This document shows positions 22,758-35,668 of a stretch of DNA of 64,000 nt, in pieces. The notes beneath the pieces are model-generated. The model saw nothing but the letters and a program-made list of their open reading frames with translations, did no database searches and was not told the DNA's origin. Each line of letters starts with the position of its first letter. Position 1 is the stretch's first letter. This DNA comes from Macrotrachela quadricornifera. Its lineage: Eukaryota; Rotifera; Eurotatoria; Philodinida; Philodinidae. The stretch covers positions 1 to 64,000 of the forward strand of contig JAJEKB010019918.1 in NCBI GenBank assembly GCA_022393335.1, written 5' to 3'. The position numbers and the translations under genes were made by a program.

Positions 22758-25700
22758 AGATAAATCGGCTGTTGTAGTTATATCGCTACAGTACTGTTTC
22801 TTTGAGGGTACAGCTTCTTACATGTGGATTGTTGATTCGAGACGACAGAACCTTAGATGACATTTACGTTTTTGATAAATCGTTGTAAAAGAACTACAGA
22901 TGGGAGAAATTATATAGTTGATAACTTGGAATACATGCAACGTATTCAAATAAAATGCTGCATGGGGGAAAATAATATCGAACCAGATGATTATGCTGTG
23001 GCAGTAACTAGAAAGCTTTGGTTATATGTATTGCAAACATTGCCGTACTACATATGAGTTCAATATATGATTTTTTTATGTCGAAAATAGTTTTAAAAAA
23101 TAAAATTTTTGAAATAGTACTGATTTTAGAAGAAGATTGCCGAATTTAACCATGCCATCATGCTTTTATGAGGTCAATAAAATCCGGCAGTGTCTTTTGG
23201 CACGTGAAATAAAGAAAGGGATTTTGTTTTTTTACGTATATAACTCTCTCTCGGTGATCTATCGATCAGTAGATACGACCACCAACACTAAGTGAATACA
23301 GCTTTACAGAAGAAACACTCTTTTTTCATTTTCATGATACTAGGATTTCTCTGTGGATGACGTCTTACGAACATTTGTAAGGATTCACAAGCAATTGGCA
23401 CAATTTTTTATTAAAATACCGCAGGACCTACAATGCATTCCGAAGGAACGCTTGAGTCCGAGGAAGAAGTAGGCGCCAAGGACGAAGTGGTAAGCGTCAG
23501 CATACGCTCCAAAGTAGTGTATGGTGATGCCTACTACTTGTTCCATGGCGCCGCTCTGAGCGCTGTTGCCGCGAAGCATTCATGTAGGAGAATAGTTGAA
23601 TTCTTGAATTCAACTTTCAAGTTTGACACTACTGCTACGCCGTTCTACAAATATGAAAAGCATTTTATTATGGCACACAATCAACGCTACCTTGATATAA
23701 TATCACAATTACTTTGCAACTGTAGATTCGAACGTTGTTATTTTATCTAGAATTATTAACGTTTTTGACCGTGTTACTAATCGATATTTATATACGTTGG
23801 AAGAAATGAATACTGGTTGCCACTGTCGTCATTCTTTTTCACTGCTATTTTACAAGGCAGACGAGAAAAATGATTTTATTTCAACTTGCCACTCTCTCAC
23901 TATATTAAACTCCGTTTATCATCACATAAAACTTACCATTGTGCCATTTCCAAATGACTTCACGAAGAAGTTGTGAAGTAAACGCTAATAATAATTAGAA
24001 GAAAAAATATTTTCTATTCTTTAGTTATCCTTTTCTCGCTCCATTTAAAAAATAAAAAAAATAGTCGTATTCATTACATTTAAAGGTTTTTTAACTTAGC
24101 TTGCCAATTCTTGTCTGAAATTTTATCAATGTAGAGTAAAAGTGGTTAGAATGATAATCAACTTCTCATTTAACTCCTATAGCATTATTAAGATCCTTAT
24201 TCGAATTGGTTATGAACTTGAAATAGATCTCCAAAACCTAAACCTACCAAAACATTTGAAACAAATATTTAACTCTTTTTCTATGGAAATCTAAATCAAC
24301 GTCGCGAGTAATCCTTAATAAAATTCTAAATATCACTTCTTACAATAATTTTGGAGACGATCGCTAAAAAGCTAAAGAAGATGTTAAAAAGTAGAAATGA
24401 TCAAGACTGTTATCAAAACTTGACAAATAGGACAATAAATACTACTGTGTTGATATATCAATATACGATATGACGTTCAGTATTGTTCGTAGAACTTTAT
24501 CATAATTTTTATTACCAGATGTATACCGTGGTTGTCTTGGTTTCCAGCTTGTATCAGTAGCAGTAATAGAATTTTTTTTCTTCAAACTCGTTTTATTATA
24601 CTAGAGTAGACAATTTCAAACTATTTAATCACCACATTTTGCTACCTAGAACTATTTATTTGCTTTTTTCTCTTTTAAGAAAATGGTTTTGTAATTATTG
24701 TAAAAACTACTTGAACGTTCCACAACTGTTTCTTCTGACAAGTTTTATTTTATAATAGGTGATGCAAAAGTTTGTGGAAAAATATAGTTTTATTTTTCTT
24801 TGATTAAAATTTACTCTGAAACAATCAAAAATGCCTAGTCAGAATCTACGTTGGAAGCTCATTCTAAGTGTTTGTTAAATTGAGTAAGTCTTTGAACAAC
24901 GCTGAGATGCGCTTTGTTAAAAACAGTTCAAAATGATTGCAGTAAAATTTTTTGTAGCTTCATCGTACCCATTCTTTTGGATAGTGTTGATATTTTTTCT
25001 ACTAACGTAAGTTTCCCATTCAACTATTGACAAACAATATAGAAATTATCGTGGTGTTGTGTTAGATGACAGCCAGAAAAGCTAACCATAAATCTCTCGC
25101 TGTTCATCAAATTGATGTTCTTCGCGGTTTGTTTAATGTCCATGTTCGTTCTTTCTGCTGGTGAGCGATATAAGAGCTATAATGTATTTATGCTAGCACT
25201 ATTCTATATTTCTTGAAGTTATCATTTCATATATTTTCATAAGATGATTCTATTAAAAAAATTAAAAACAGCTCTTCGAAAACGGTTATCGTTTTCACAT
25301 CCAAATTTTACAGATATTTCGTATTTCTTTGTTTTTTTGATTTCTTCATCATATTATCTAAAATGGAATGCATAGACGATGATTCAAAAGTATTTAGTTT
25401 TTTTTCTACTGTACCATGTCGAGGTGTTTTTACAGAGCATACCTTAGTGCTGTTCAGATATTTGCTTTCTACGCAAAAACATGACACGCTAGAATTTTTT
25501 TGAACAAATAGGCAGAAAGAGCTTTCAACGTATATCCTAAATAGCATTATATTGTCATTCCTAGCAAAATAATTTTTCTCTATTCTACTAGTTCTGAACC
25601 TTTTTGAGGTATTGAATACGACACCATCTTTTTTCATTGTGAATTCGATATAACATTAGCATGAAAATGAATAACAGAAAATCTTATCGGTTGTTAGTGC

Positions 25701-26250
25701 AAATTAGGCACATTAATTCTGCGAAATAGTAGAACTGTGATTATATTCTTATTTTTACCTGTACTTCGACCATGATTTAGATTTTATCACATTTTCGCCT
25801 CATTTTGCTATCATTTATTCATTTCCTAATAGTAAGACACTTCTTAGCTCGCCCCTATCGAGTCCAAAAAATTTTTTATTATCACAAGAGTATACTTTTT
25901 CATATATATCATTCCGAAAGAACCACTCTATGTTTGAACTGTGCTGAAAAATTCCAACTAGAGAACCTTCACAAATGATATAATGCATTTAAAATGAGAT
26001 ATTCTACATTCGATAGGGCCTAAAGTAAAATACTGCAACTTGACCTGTCCCTACCCTACTCAACGGGTGAGGTTCAAGTACGATTTTGGACGCACGAATA
26101 GGACCGAGCGGGTGTAAATCATTTTGCGGGTGGAGTCGTTGATTGAAAATACGTGAGTGTTCTATGCATTTGGTACCTTTGACTAATCAGTATTCAGATT
26201 TATTTATCGCTTCTTCATAATTTGAAAAGCATCTACCTTCAAAAACCAAT
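22758..26250. other. 3.5-kb gene-poor stretch with one GC-rich island
   Basis: No supported gene. Positions 23410-23585 form an unusual G+C-rich island open in frames on both strands (23433-23750 plus, 23385-23579 minus), with third-position G/C bias unlike neighbouring DNA; I do not recognise either translation. A 109-codon minus frame (25308-25637) and a 66-codon plus frame (22857-23057) show no family features. Positions 26030-26130 are again G+C-richer and may be a relic element. Confidence 0.4.
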
Positions 26251-26258
26251 ATATAAAG

Positions 26259-26695
26259 CAGAGATGCACGGTGCACAGTTTTTTACACATTGGCCCGCCC
26301 CGACTCGTGAACGTCTAGCCTCGTGAACCGCAGAGTTCCGAGAAATTTTCAAAAAGAAGCCCCATCCCGTGTTTGGTTAGCCCTGTGCGCCGTTCCGCCC
26401 CGTTATGACATTATATGACTTTATAACTTTTGATAATTTTGCATTTTTATGATATTGAAATTGATTTAGTCATGATGGTTGCTGAGATTTCACCTTCCAT
26501 GAGCAAATACATCACTTGCTTCGTGTTTATACAAACTGAGAGGGACTTATTTGTTGAGATTTCAAAAACAATGAAAACACTCTGTTTACAAGAGATTTTT
26601 TCATCGCTCACTCGTCCCGCCCTGCTCCGTGCCCCGTCATACACCGTGAATCTTCGATAAGAAAGCTCCACCTTGCCCCACCCCGTGCACCTCTA
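26259..26695. mobile_element. hAT-type MITE with 8-bp target-site duplication
   Basis: The ends CAGAGATGCACGG (26259) and CCGTGCACCTCTA (26695) are terminal inverted repeats of the hAT type. They are flanked by ATATAAAG (26251-26258) and ATATGAAG (26696-26703), an 8-bp duplication with one mismatch, the length expected for hAT insertion. The sub-terminal regions are GC-rich (CCGCCCC-type tracts). Length 437 bp, no transposase. The overlapping open frames at 26430-26671 are not considered genes. Confidence 0.85.
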
Positions 26696-26703
26696 ATATG
26701 AAG

Positions 26704-28547
26704 ATCTGATCTGATCTGATTTTGAAAGAAGGCTCTGAGCTGAAACTATATCGAAGAATAGACATTATTATTTGCAGCATATTATCAACGAGTAATGAGC
26801 AGGATTAGGACACATTCTTGAAAATACCGATAGGGTCAGGTGAGTTTAACATTTTGCAAGTAGGGTTAGAGTACTGAAAGTCGTACCAGCGCAAAGTTCT
26901 AGCTTGCGGAGAACAGAAGAAGTTTGAAAGGATTCATTCCTATACAATATCAACTTTTCGAGATATCAAATTAACAAAAAAATAGATTGTGTATCGTTTT
27001 ATGGATTCGATACCTAGAGTACAAAGCATTCTTTTAGACCACAAGTCTCAGGATAATCTATCGCATCGAGAGCTATTTATTATCGATAAAGTTTCAGGTC
27101 AAAATTCATTTGTTCGAGTTTTCCATAACTATTGCGCTAACGGTGAAAATTTTAGTAAAATGAATGTAACTCCATAATGGCAGTACATGGGAATGAATTT
27201 TTCTAGATCTTTTCAATTCTTGGCAGGCTATACCGAATGTGACATGCTTCGTTTCAAACGCAATGTGCCACCTGTAAAGGTTTCTTCGTAAGAAAGAACT
27301 TTAAGATTATGGTTCGCCCTTGATTATTTGAGCGAACAAAGAGAAATAAAAAATAATTTTTGTAGTATATGATGTCATATGATCGCTTATGAAGATATGC
27401 TCTAAAAACCCATAAGACAAGGACATATTACTTTTTTCTGAGAAAAGAGAATGTACATCGAATAAGTAGCCAAGTTGAAAAAGGTAGATAGAACGATCAG
27501 CCTTCTATTAGTGCTCTGAGTTTTTGTCAGTCTGGACAGAAATGAGTCTAATAATGAGTGAAACTGAGAGCCCAAATTCTTATTTTAGATGGTGCATCAT
27601 GCTTTTTAATAAATATCTGATTCGAGAAAATCTCACATCACCAGTTGTTAAAGTAGTAGCCTATTCAGTGAGAACAGTACTGTTCAAAGTAGACTTATTG
27701 CGAATCGTTTGTTGTTGAGAGTCATCGTATGTAGAGACTACCTCATCTTGTGTCGATCTTTCCTTTCGATGCTTTGCACTATAACTACCAATGTTTCTTT
27801 GTCTGCTTATATTGCAGTAGTAGGGGCCCTTATGCAGTTCCGTATTTCTTACGATAGAAATACTTTTCATAGCTCAGACATATCTTTTCTGAACATACCA
27901 AAAATGAATCTTGTACCGAAGAGAAATGGTACACTGAGAATGCTAAGATCTCAACATGTTTTCAGGTGCAACCATAGGAACTAGAAAGTTCCCAGATTCT
28001 TTTGATCACATTCGATCTTGTATACTACTTCCTAGTTTCAATATTCTCTAGCGTTTTCTGGTCGACTATGATGATATTCCCACATCTTCCTCGCTGGGTT
28101 CAGTTTTATTATATGGAGTCACAAAAATGTAAGACTGGCGTGGAAATGTTTCTGCTATCAATTTCAGGTTTCAAACGTGAAAAAATAATATTCCATCTCT
28201 CTCAAAACCCTAGGAGTTTTTAGAAAATCCTTCTTAAAAGCCAGCAAAATAAAAAAATAACTTTTTCTGTGAGTTTTCAACGTCCTCCAGAATCCTCTTT
28301 CAAATATAAAAAACCGTTTCTTGCTAGGTTCTTCCATTTCCGATTTATTACAGTTTATTTCTGCACTCATCTTCTATTTTGAAATGGATAAGTAGTGTTC
28401 AGCAGGGGTCAAGTTTTTATGATCCAACTTGACTCGAGCCGCTCCAATCCACAGCATATACAACTCTATTGTCTATCAACAGTTTGTTTCTTTTAGTTTC
28501 GAACAAACACGACGATTGTCTTTATTAGGACAAATTTTTTTTCATCA
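26704..28547. other. 1.8-kb intergenic stretch, no supported gene
   Basis: Several short open frames (26989, 27524, 27709, 28002) exist but none has splice partners or family motifs. It probably contains the promoter of the gene starting at 28548. I see no TATA box or other site I would defend. Confidence 0.45.
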
Positions 28548-31500
28548 ATGACTCCTATGCTGAAATTCGTCTTAATCTGTACATTGTTCATCGTGATAAT
28601 GATTGTTATCATTGTTCCAGTCGCTGTTCACTTTGGAAAAAAAAAGAATCAAATTTCAATATCAAGTAGGACTATCTTTACTTTATTATTCTATGGCTAC
28701 TTCAATTTGTCGATTTTCTAGATGAAACCACGACACAAAGAATGACTTCAACGGCTTCAATTACACCAACTATTTCGACTACATCAACTACAAAAACTGT
28801 TTCAACTACTTCAACATCGGTGACACAAAGTAAGTTGTTTAGGGAAAGTAATTGCACATGGACACTCAAATATATGTTTTACTATATGTTAATATTGATA
28901 TAATAGAGGTAGTTCGAGCAAAAAATAAGTTCATATTGATTCCAATTTGTTTAGCGAAAGCAATAATCGCTGCTTCTTGTAACGTTGGCATACCACCTAT
29001 GCATTTCAACAGTAGAAAACAATAATTATAAGAGTTTCGAAGAGCAAAAAGCATGACAATTCCGTTCTATTCCATCGTTTTTCTATATTGGTGATGCAAA
29101 TATCTTTATGTTAGTTTTATTAAAGAATATTCTAACTTATCAGTTCGAAGAAAACAAGCTTTTCGATTTTTCATTACCTACAGTACGATCATATATTTCT
29201 TGTGAGATATCATAAAAATGAGTCTTTTCTTGTTATTAACGATCTTTACAAAAATACAACATGAGATACTCTTAAACAGAAAGAATCTGTGCTCAGTTCA
29301 TTATACAAAGTGTTAAAAGTACAAATGATATTACCAGATATTACATTGATTCTCATTTAAAATTAGATTTATTAGTGTGGTTAAGAGGTCATATTGCAGC
29401 TAGTAGCTATGGAATTATTGAAATGTCTTGAACTGTATTGCAAAAATGCGCTCGTAGTTGGCGATTTTCATTTTTCATGTACATATTTTCTCCTTGTGTT
29501 TACTACTTGATTCTCGCTACGCATATAATACTGATATCTCAGTATCGTATTTTAAGATATATGAATAATTTTTTCCTATGTCAGTTTGTTCTTCCAACTT
29601 GACTAAATTTTAAAGTATTGAATAAATGAATTGGTATCCTTTATATCGGAAACTAGTATATATCCAATGTATGGTATAAATCTTGAGTATATTTTACATC
29701 TTGAAATCGGGCCACTTTTTTTTTGATGATTTAATCCATCATGAACCAAGCATTGCTCACAGCTTTCCGAACCGATCTCTATACTACGAAAATCAACAAT
29801 CATTTCAGTATTTATCAGAACATTGTACAAAGGAAAATGAACAGTTGCTCGCAGAGATAATTCCTCGTATGACACTTGCTCTTAGAATGGAATTATGTTT
29901 ATTTATCTGAGATGAACTGACTGAGTAAAACATCTATGTGTCCTAATACTCCTGAGTGCGTAAACTTTGCAGAGTAATCTTTTTTGGAATTAAAGCTGTG
30001 ACAACCAGTTTTATCTTATGCATCCAATTATGGTATCATTATGAAATGATTAATTAGATAAATCTTTCTTTAAAAGACGAATAAATTTTAGACTGGATAA
30101 TCCGGAAGAAGTTTAAGCGCATTCTATTTAGAAGAAAAATCTCTTTCAACCCAATTGTGTCGAGCGGTATATTTCGATGTATAATGTACTGCTGAGATTC
30201 TCAGCTATTTTGACAGGTCTACAAGAAATTGAAGTTATTCTAATGTAACTTTCCTATTCTTTAGTTATTCCTTTAACTAGCGTTAGTAGCTTTACTCGCT
30301 TTAGTTTTCTGTATTCTTTAAATTCTATATTATGAAATAAAAGTTAAACAGGATGTGCGAACAGGATGACAGAATTTGGAGTTTACGCAATTTGAAGCTC
30401 ACTTGCGTTGATCGTTCTATTAGTCCCTTTAGTTCCTCTACTTCTTTAAAAGAAGTAAAGAGACTAAAGAAATTAAAGGAACCAACAGGGTTAGCAGGAC
30501 TAAGAGGAGCATAAATAGGTAAGGAAATATATTGGATTTGTTCATATACATCTAGTCTTAAAGAAAATACTATATTACATGTCTACTTGGCTTCCTACTG
30601 TGTCATATTAAAGACTCAAAAGATGATAACGGTCCACTTTGCTTGTCATGAGTTTTCCCAAGTATATATAATAAAATTTTTAGTCGAACTCTTATCAAGA
30701 TACAAGAAATTTATTTGGTATCTTTGAATAAAAACGAATGTTTTTTTTACAGATTATTAAGAAAGATAATTTTGAAACTTTCTTTTAAACATTTTTACAG
30801 AAACTCTACCTGTCGTTAAATTGTCAGTCCAATGGGCCATATCCTTTCAAAAAATCAGAAAAGAAAAGTGCAAAAACGTCATCATTTTTCAAAAAAACCA
30901 TAGATTTTTCTTTCAGCCAATGCCTTAGATATAATTAGAGTGCTTTTTTTTAAAAAATTCTCTTAAAAATCGTAGAAAACTGTTCTGCTAACAAAATATT
31001 AACTGAGTTTAGGTTTAAACTTTGATAATTTTCTGTTATTCGAAATAGGTTCTTCATCAATGATCCAATCGAATTATTCATCAGCTATAACGACCTCTAG
31101 TCAACAATATTGTCATACATTTCTCTGTTCACCAGGAAACTATTTTTATGAAGCTATTGAAATTAATGTGTCTACAGATGGAACATATAATATTGTATGC
31201 AATAGCTTTATTGACATCGTTGGCTATATATATAATAACACATTTAGTCCTTCTGCACCACTTCTAAATTTACTATTATTAGATGGTGGATATGACCGGC
31301 AGCAAATCATGTTCACAATTGTTCTTCAAGCACTAACACCATACATTTTTGTTATATCAACATATAATTCATATTCCGCATCATCATTCATAATCATTGC
31401 AACTGGTCCAGCATCGCTTAGTTTTTCACAAGCAACTATCTCGAGTAAGAATTTAAATTCTTTCAATGTGATTATTGAATTAAAATGAAATAATTACCGC

Positions 31501-33895
31501 AATAGGAATATTTTGAATTATGCAGACAATAGGAAAATTTTACTACGGAAGAATTGAATGAAATTGTGACTAGAATGTTCATCAATATTGAACTCGAGTA
31601 TTGATAAATTTCTCACTATTTACAAAGACTAATACTTCGAAAGCAGACATTTCTACTCAATTTATGATTATCGAAACGCTAATAATTGCTTACCATCAGT
31701 CTTAATGAGCGCTTTATGACTAATACAATCATCAAGACAACAAAAAATTCGTCTACTTTTTCGACTAATAACTAAGGTATCAGTAACTGATTAAATATTG
31801 ATCTAAATGCAGATATAAGAATAAAGATAAGAATAATAATGATGTCTGTGACTAGTTTCAATATGTTTCTAATTGGTTTTAATTGCTAGTATTAGAACTT
31901 ATCTGAGAATTTATTGGAGACAGAGTGGAGAATTGCAAAACACTATTTGATCCATGTAATCTATGTATTGTCGATATCAGTCGTCCAAAATGCTGATTAT
32001 TCTGGTTATGCTGGGTGATATAAAATGATTTTTCGTTTTATCTCAAAAATATAATCCATATCATAGGTTGAAATTTCTTGGTAGATGTATCGTTCATTAC
32101 TTTGGGGTTAGTATATTTCGGGGCATTTTTGTTTTCCTACTTAGGTTTTAAAGAATGATTCTTTATTTATTATTTAACTAGATATATCATCAATGGTTCA
32201 ATCGAAGTATTCATCAGCCTTGACTACCAACAGTTCAATGTACTGTTATGGATACGCTTGTTCAGAGTCGATCTACTACTATGAAGCCATTGGAATCAAT
32301 GTGACGACAAGTGGATACTATGTTATTATGTGCAGCAGTACAATATCTATACAATGTTTTATCTACGCGAACATTTTCGATCCTTTTTTTCCGGCTCTAA
32401 ATGTTATAGTTAACGCTCAGTCCTTGTTCACCGTTTCTCTGCAGACTCTGACGAAGTATATTTTGGTTATTACGACAGTATGGTCAAGTGATACAGGATC
32501 ATTCACAGTCAATGCAACTGGTTCAGCATTACTTGGTTTTTCACGAGAAACTGTATCAAGTAAGAATTTAACCTCCCTCACTGTGCTATTTCAATTAAAT
32601 GAAACAATTATCTGAAGAAGAATATTCGAAGATGTACAGAAAATTGCATCTATTATCGGCGAATAGTTCAGTTAAAAATTATAGCAGGAGTATTATGAAA
32701 TGCATCACTCATCTAGCATAATTACGTTTAGTGTTTTATTCAGCGGGGGGGGGGGGGAGGGGGCAAGGGGTATTTTGCCTCGCCCCCTCCCCCGGAGATT
32801 GCATTTGCTCCCTCGAGATTTAGGAAATTTGCGTATTACATTGTGCGTTTACCCCCTCGGAAGAGAGGTTTTGCCCCCCCCCCCCCCCCGACAATTATTT
32901 TCGTACCCTCGGACGAAAAAATCTTGATAAAACAGTGATATGATAGTATTGCACTCATGAATCACTAGGCGATAAGTAACTGTAAGAAGAAGAAATGCAT
33001 TGAAAAGAGCATAAGTAACAGAAAAAGTTATGACAAACCACAACTTGTGGCTCATATGCCAAAAGTTTATTTCAACTTATCATTAATACGCTTATCGTAG
33101 TACAAAAGAAAGAGGAAATAAGACGACGAATACAATTTGCAATTTTTACCGTATTGGTCTTCGTGTAAAAAATTGTTTTTTGTTGTATCATCAGAATTGT
33201 ATGTATCAATAATGAAATAAATAGATGCTTAAGTAATTACAACAGCAAACTTTTTTTTTAAATACAACAATAACAAATGTTTTAGTCATTATGTGATTAC
33301 ATGCTTTTTCATTGTAACTTAGCCAAAGCTTTCTTTATATCACCTAGGTACTTTATACCAGGTCTCATCAAATTCAGTTCAGCAAAAAAATATGCAGGAC
33401 TCAAAGGATTAAGACACTACAGAAAGAAACTTAAAATCGTACTTCTAAAATTTGATTTTCACTTAAATTGGAAGAATTGATCTTGCTATTTTTCTTTAAC
33501 TAGATACTTCAACAATGGCTCGAGCGACATACTCATCTGCCTTGACTACTTCTAGTCCAGTTTTTTGCTATACAGAAGACTGTATAAATTCAGTTTATTA
33601 TTATCAAATGATTTATATCAATGTGTCCATAACTGGAATGTATTCAATTAAATCTAATAGTAGTTTGGATACATACGGCTTTCTATATAATAATACTTTC
33701 AATTCGTCTTTTCCATATGCAAATGCACCACTCGAAGATGATCAAGGTGGAGGCAATGATCAATTCATGTTCACAATTCTTCTTCAATCTATAAGAGAAT
33801 ATATTTTGGTTGTAACTACATATTTGTCAGAGGAGACAGGAGCATTCACCATCATCACAGCTGGTATAGGATCTGTTGGTCTCCGTCCTGGATAG
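28548..33895 (+). CDS. Membrane-anchored protein with three extracellular YSSALTT-type repeats
   Basis: Five exons (28548-28665, 28722-28829, 31049-31444, 32182-32559, 33504-33895), all junctions phase 1 with GT-AG, give 463 residues. Exon 1 encodes a short cytoplasmic tip and one hydrophobic signal-anchor (about residues 5-28). Exon 2 is a Thr/Ser-rich mucin-like stalk. Exons 3, 4 and 5 each encode one copy of a ~125-residue domain with the pattern YSSALTTxS, a CxxxxC pair, YYYEAIxINVSxxGxY, GFIYNNTF, QFMFTIxLQxLTxYILVxTTY and TGSFTIxATG. Many N-x-S/T sites fit an exposed ectodomain. The one-domain-per-exon, all-phase-1 layout explains expansion by exon duplication. I recognise the domain as recurrent in bdelloid proteins, but its ligand is unknown. 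Introns 2-4 are long (2219, 737 and 944 bp) and hold repeats. AATAAA follows at 34151. Confidence 0.82.
28830..31048 (+). other. 2.2-kb intron
   Basis: Bounded by GTAAGT and AAATAG. It is very long for this window's introns. Positions 30240-30520 carry pyrimidine/purine-biased CTTTAGTTCCT-type repeats, including a hairpin around 30427-30482. No gene inside is supported; the opposing frames at 29603-29910 have no recognisable product. Confidence 0.6.
32737..32892. mobile_element. Short GC-rich element with poly-G/poly-C ends in intron 4
   Basis: The left end CGGGGGGGGGGGGG...GGCAAGG and the right end GAGGTTTTGCCCCCCCCCC...CGA are inverted repeats about 150 bp apart. The interior is also G+C-rich (CTCGCCCCCTCCCCCGGAG). 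It sits inside the 32560-33503 intron and is starkly unlike the flanking AT-rich DNA. A tiny MITE is likely; class not determined. Confidence 0.6.
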
Positions 33896-34639
33896 GAACA
33901 GCAACACTGACTTAATACTTGACTTTTACATTAAATTCATCAGCTTTGCTTCTTACTCTATGAAATTTTGCATGGAAATCATTTTTGAGATACTTCCTAT
34001 TGGAATAATGTGACCTACTTTTTGAATTTAAGCATCTCTTTAATCTGCTTTGCTAAAAATCATTTTATTTCACCTTCTTTGATCGCTTACTCATGCTCAT
34101 GGTCTTTTACGATTTGCTTTTTGTTTGCTTTCTTGTTCGGATAACTATTTAATAAAATAATACCTTCTACAACTCTAATCTCAACTGAGATTCTCTTCTT
34201 TCATCATTCATATATTTCGTAACAAGAATGAAGAGTGTTTCCTTCTGTAGATTGAAATTGTTAATGAGTGCATGCGTTAGAAACATAGGTCGTTTTGTAT
34301 CGGTAGAGAGCACTAGTAACGAGATATTTCTCGGTCTGCAAAGTTCTCTTTTAGAATGCTAATACCAAAAACTGCACTTTTCCAGCTAATATGGAACCAA
34401 AAATACGGCTAATTTTCTATTATAGTGATTGTGGCATCTCTGTAGGATTATCTTATCTAAAATTGAGCTTTTATATTATCCAGAGCTCAACAACAACAAC
34501 TCTGATTTGAGTTGATCAGGTCTCAAATTAAACCTTAAACTTAAATGTACCAATAGTGAAAAAATTAGATCAAACATTATATGATGAATATGTTGAATAG
34601 AAAAAGAATTATCGATAGTGCAAATTTGATTCACTCACT

Positions 34640-34990
34640 CACATGTTGATGGTAAGGCAATTAATGCAATAGAAAATTTAGCACGTAATACTCTGATGAA
34701 AAATGTTTTTATCTGTAATAATAAATATTATCGACAAGTCTTTGGTGAAGCCATAGGTTCGACGTTTATCTTAACGTTAGTGAATGTATTGATGTGCCAT
34801 TAGGAACAACAGTAAGTTGATTATCAAAAATATGCTAATGAATTATATGGTCGATATTATTAGTGTCAGAGATGTATCGTATCCGACGCTAAATGGAGAT
34901 TAGATGCTCTTTCTAGTCTAACAATAGAACAATTGTCCGATAAGCAAGATGTGCGTGGTTTGAGTACCGCGAAGGTGTCATCTTTTTCTC
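34640..34990 (+). pseudogene. Penelope/Athena-like reverse transcriptase relic
   Basis: One frame reads DGKAINAIENLARNTLMKNV, then YYRQVFGEAIGSTFILTLVN, then after in-frame stops ELYGRYY where the family normally has YGRYIDD. This is the pattern of the RT palm (motifs 4-5) of Penelope-like elements such as Athena in bdelloids: (F/Y)xQ..GxAMGS...LAN, followed by the catalytic Y-x-D-D region. Stops at the former LMCH*E and YY* positions, and loss of the aspartates, show it is dead. No endonuclease domain or terminal repeats were found nearby. Confidence 0.6.
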
Positions 34991-35282
34991 GGTTCTAACA
35001 CATACGATCGGTGACACTGCTAGTCTATGGATCTATACACGATTGAAAATAATATTATTCCAGTGGATGCCGTCTGTAATTTCTAGTAGAAGAGATAATG
35101 AATTTTATATCAAATGAAAGCTTATCAAAAATGGGGTATATTGATACTAAATAGTAAGGATTTTACAAACTTTTTTACGATAGAAAAGTAAGCTACTAAT
35201 AATATATGAAGATTTTTTGTGATGAAAAAACGGAAAATTTCAACAAAATTAACCTTTTTTAATTATTTTTAGTCTCAGACGT

Positions 35283-35339
35283 TTCAAAATATACTCATTC
35301 GATGCAGAGTGAACAATTGCATCGAGTGAGTACGTTTTC
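35283..35339. repeat. Imperfect 23-bp palindrome
   Basis: TCAAAATATACTCATTCGATGCA is followed, after 11 bases, by its near complement. The core ATACTCATT(C/G)GATGCA is shared with the centre of the foldback element at 20.1 kb, so this may be the remnant of a related MITE. Confidence 0.65.
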
Positions 35340-35668
35340 AAACATCTTACATAAGGATACTAATGGAAAACAGTTTAGTTTAGTGTAAAAATTGCATGTT
35401 TCTTTTGATACATTCTTTAGACAGTTTTCAATTCGCTTCAATGTCTCCCAATGCTAATAAAAATTGAGCATATGATGCATTACATTTCATTATAGATGCA
35501 TCATACGCAAATTCAAGTCGTCAGTAATCGCAGCCCATACAGACGCCAAAAATCGACAATTAACTGTCTCTTGCTCTTCAGTTTAAAAAAATCGAAACTG
35601 ATTAAAAGCTTATAGATGATGAACGGATTGAATTCAGGCGAGTTGTAGCAATGAGCGTTACTTGTTTA

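Noticed and set aside
25308..25637. 109-codon minus frame as a gene
   Set aside because: Basic and Ser-rich without motif; no splice-compatible neighbours found.
27524..28223. Series of plus frames as exons of one gene
   Set aside because: I could not join them in frame with plausible splice sites, and none shows a known domain.
32700..32927. 75-codon Pro/Arg-rich frame
   Set aside because: Created by the poly-G/poly-C element in an intron.
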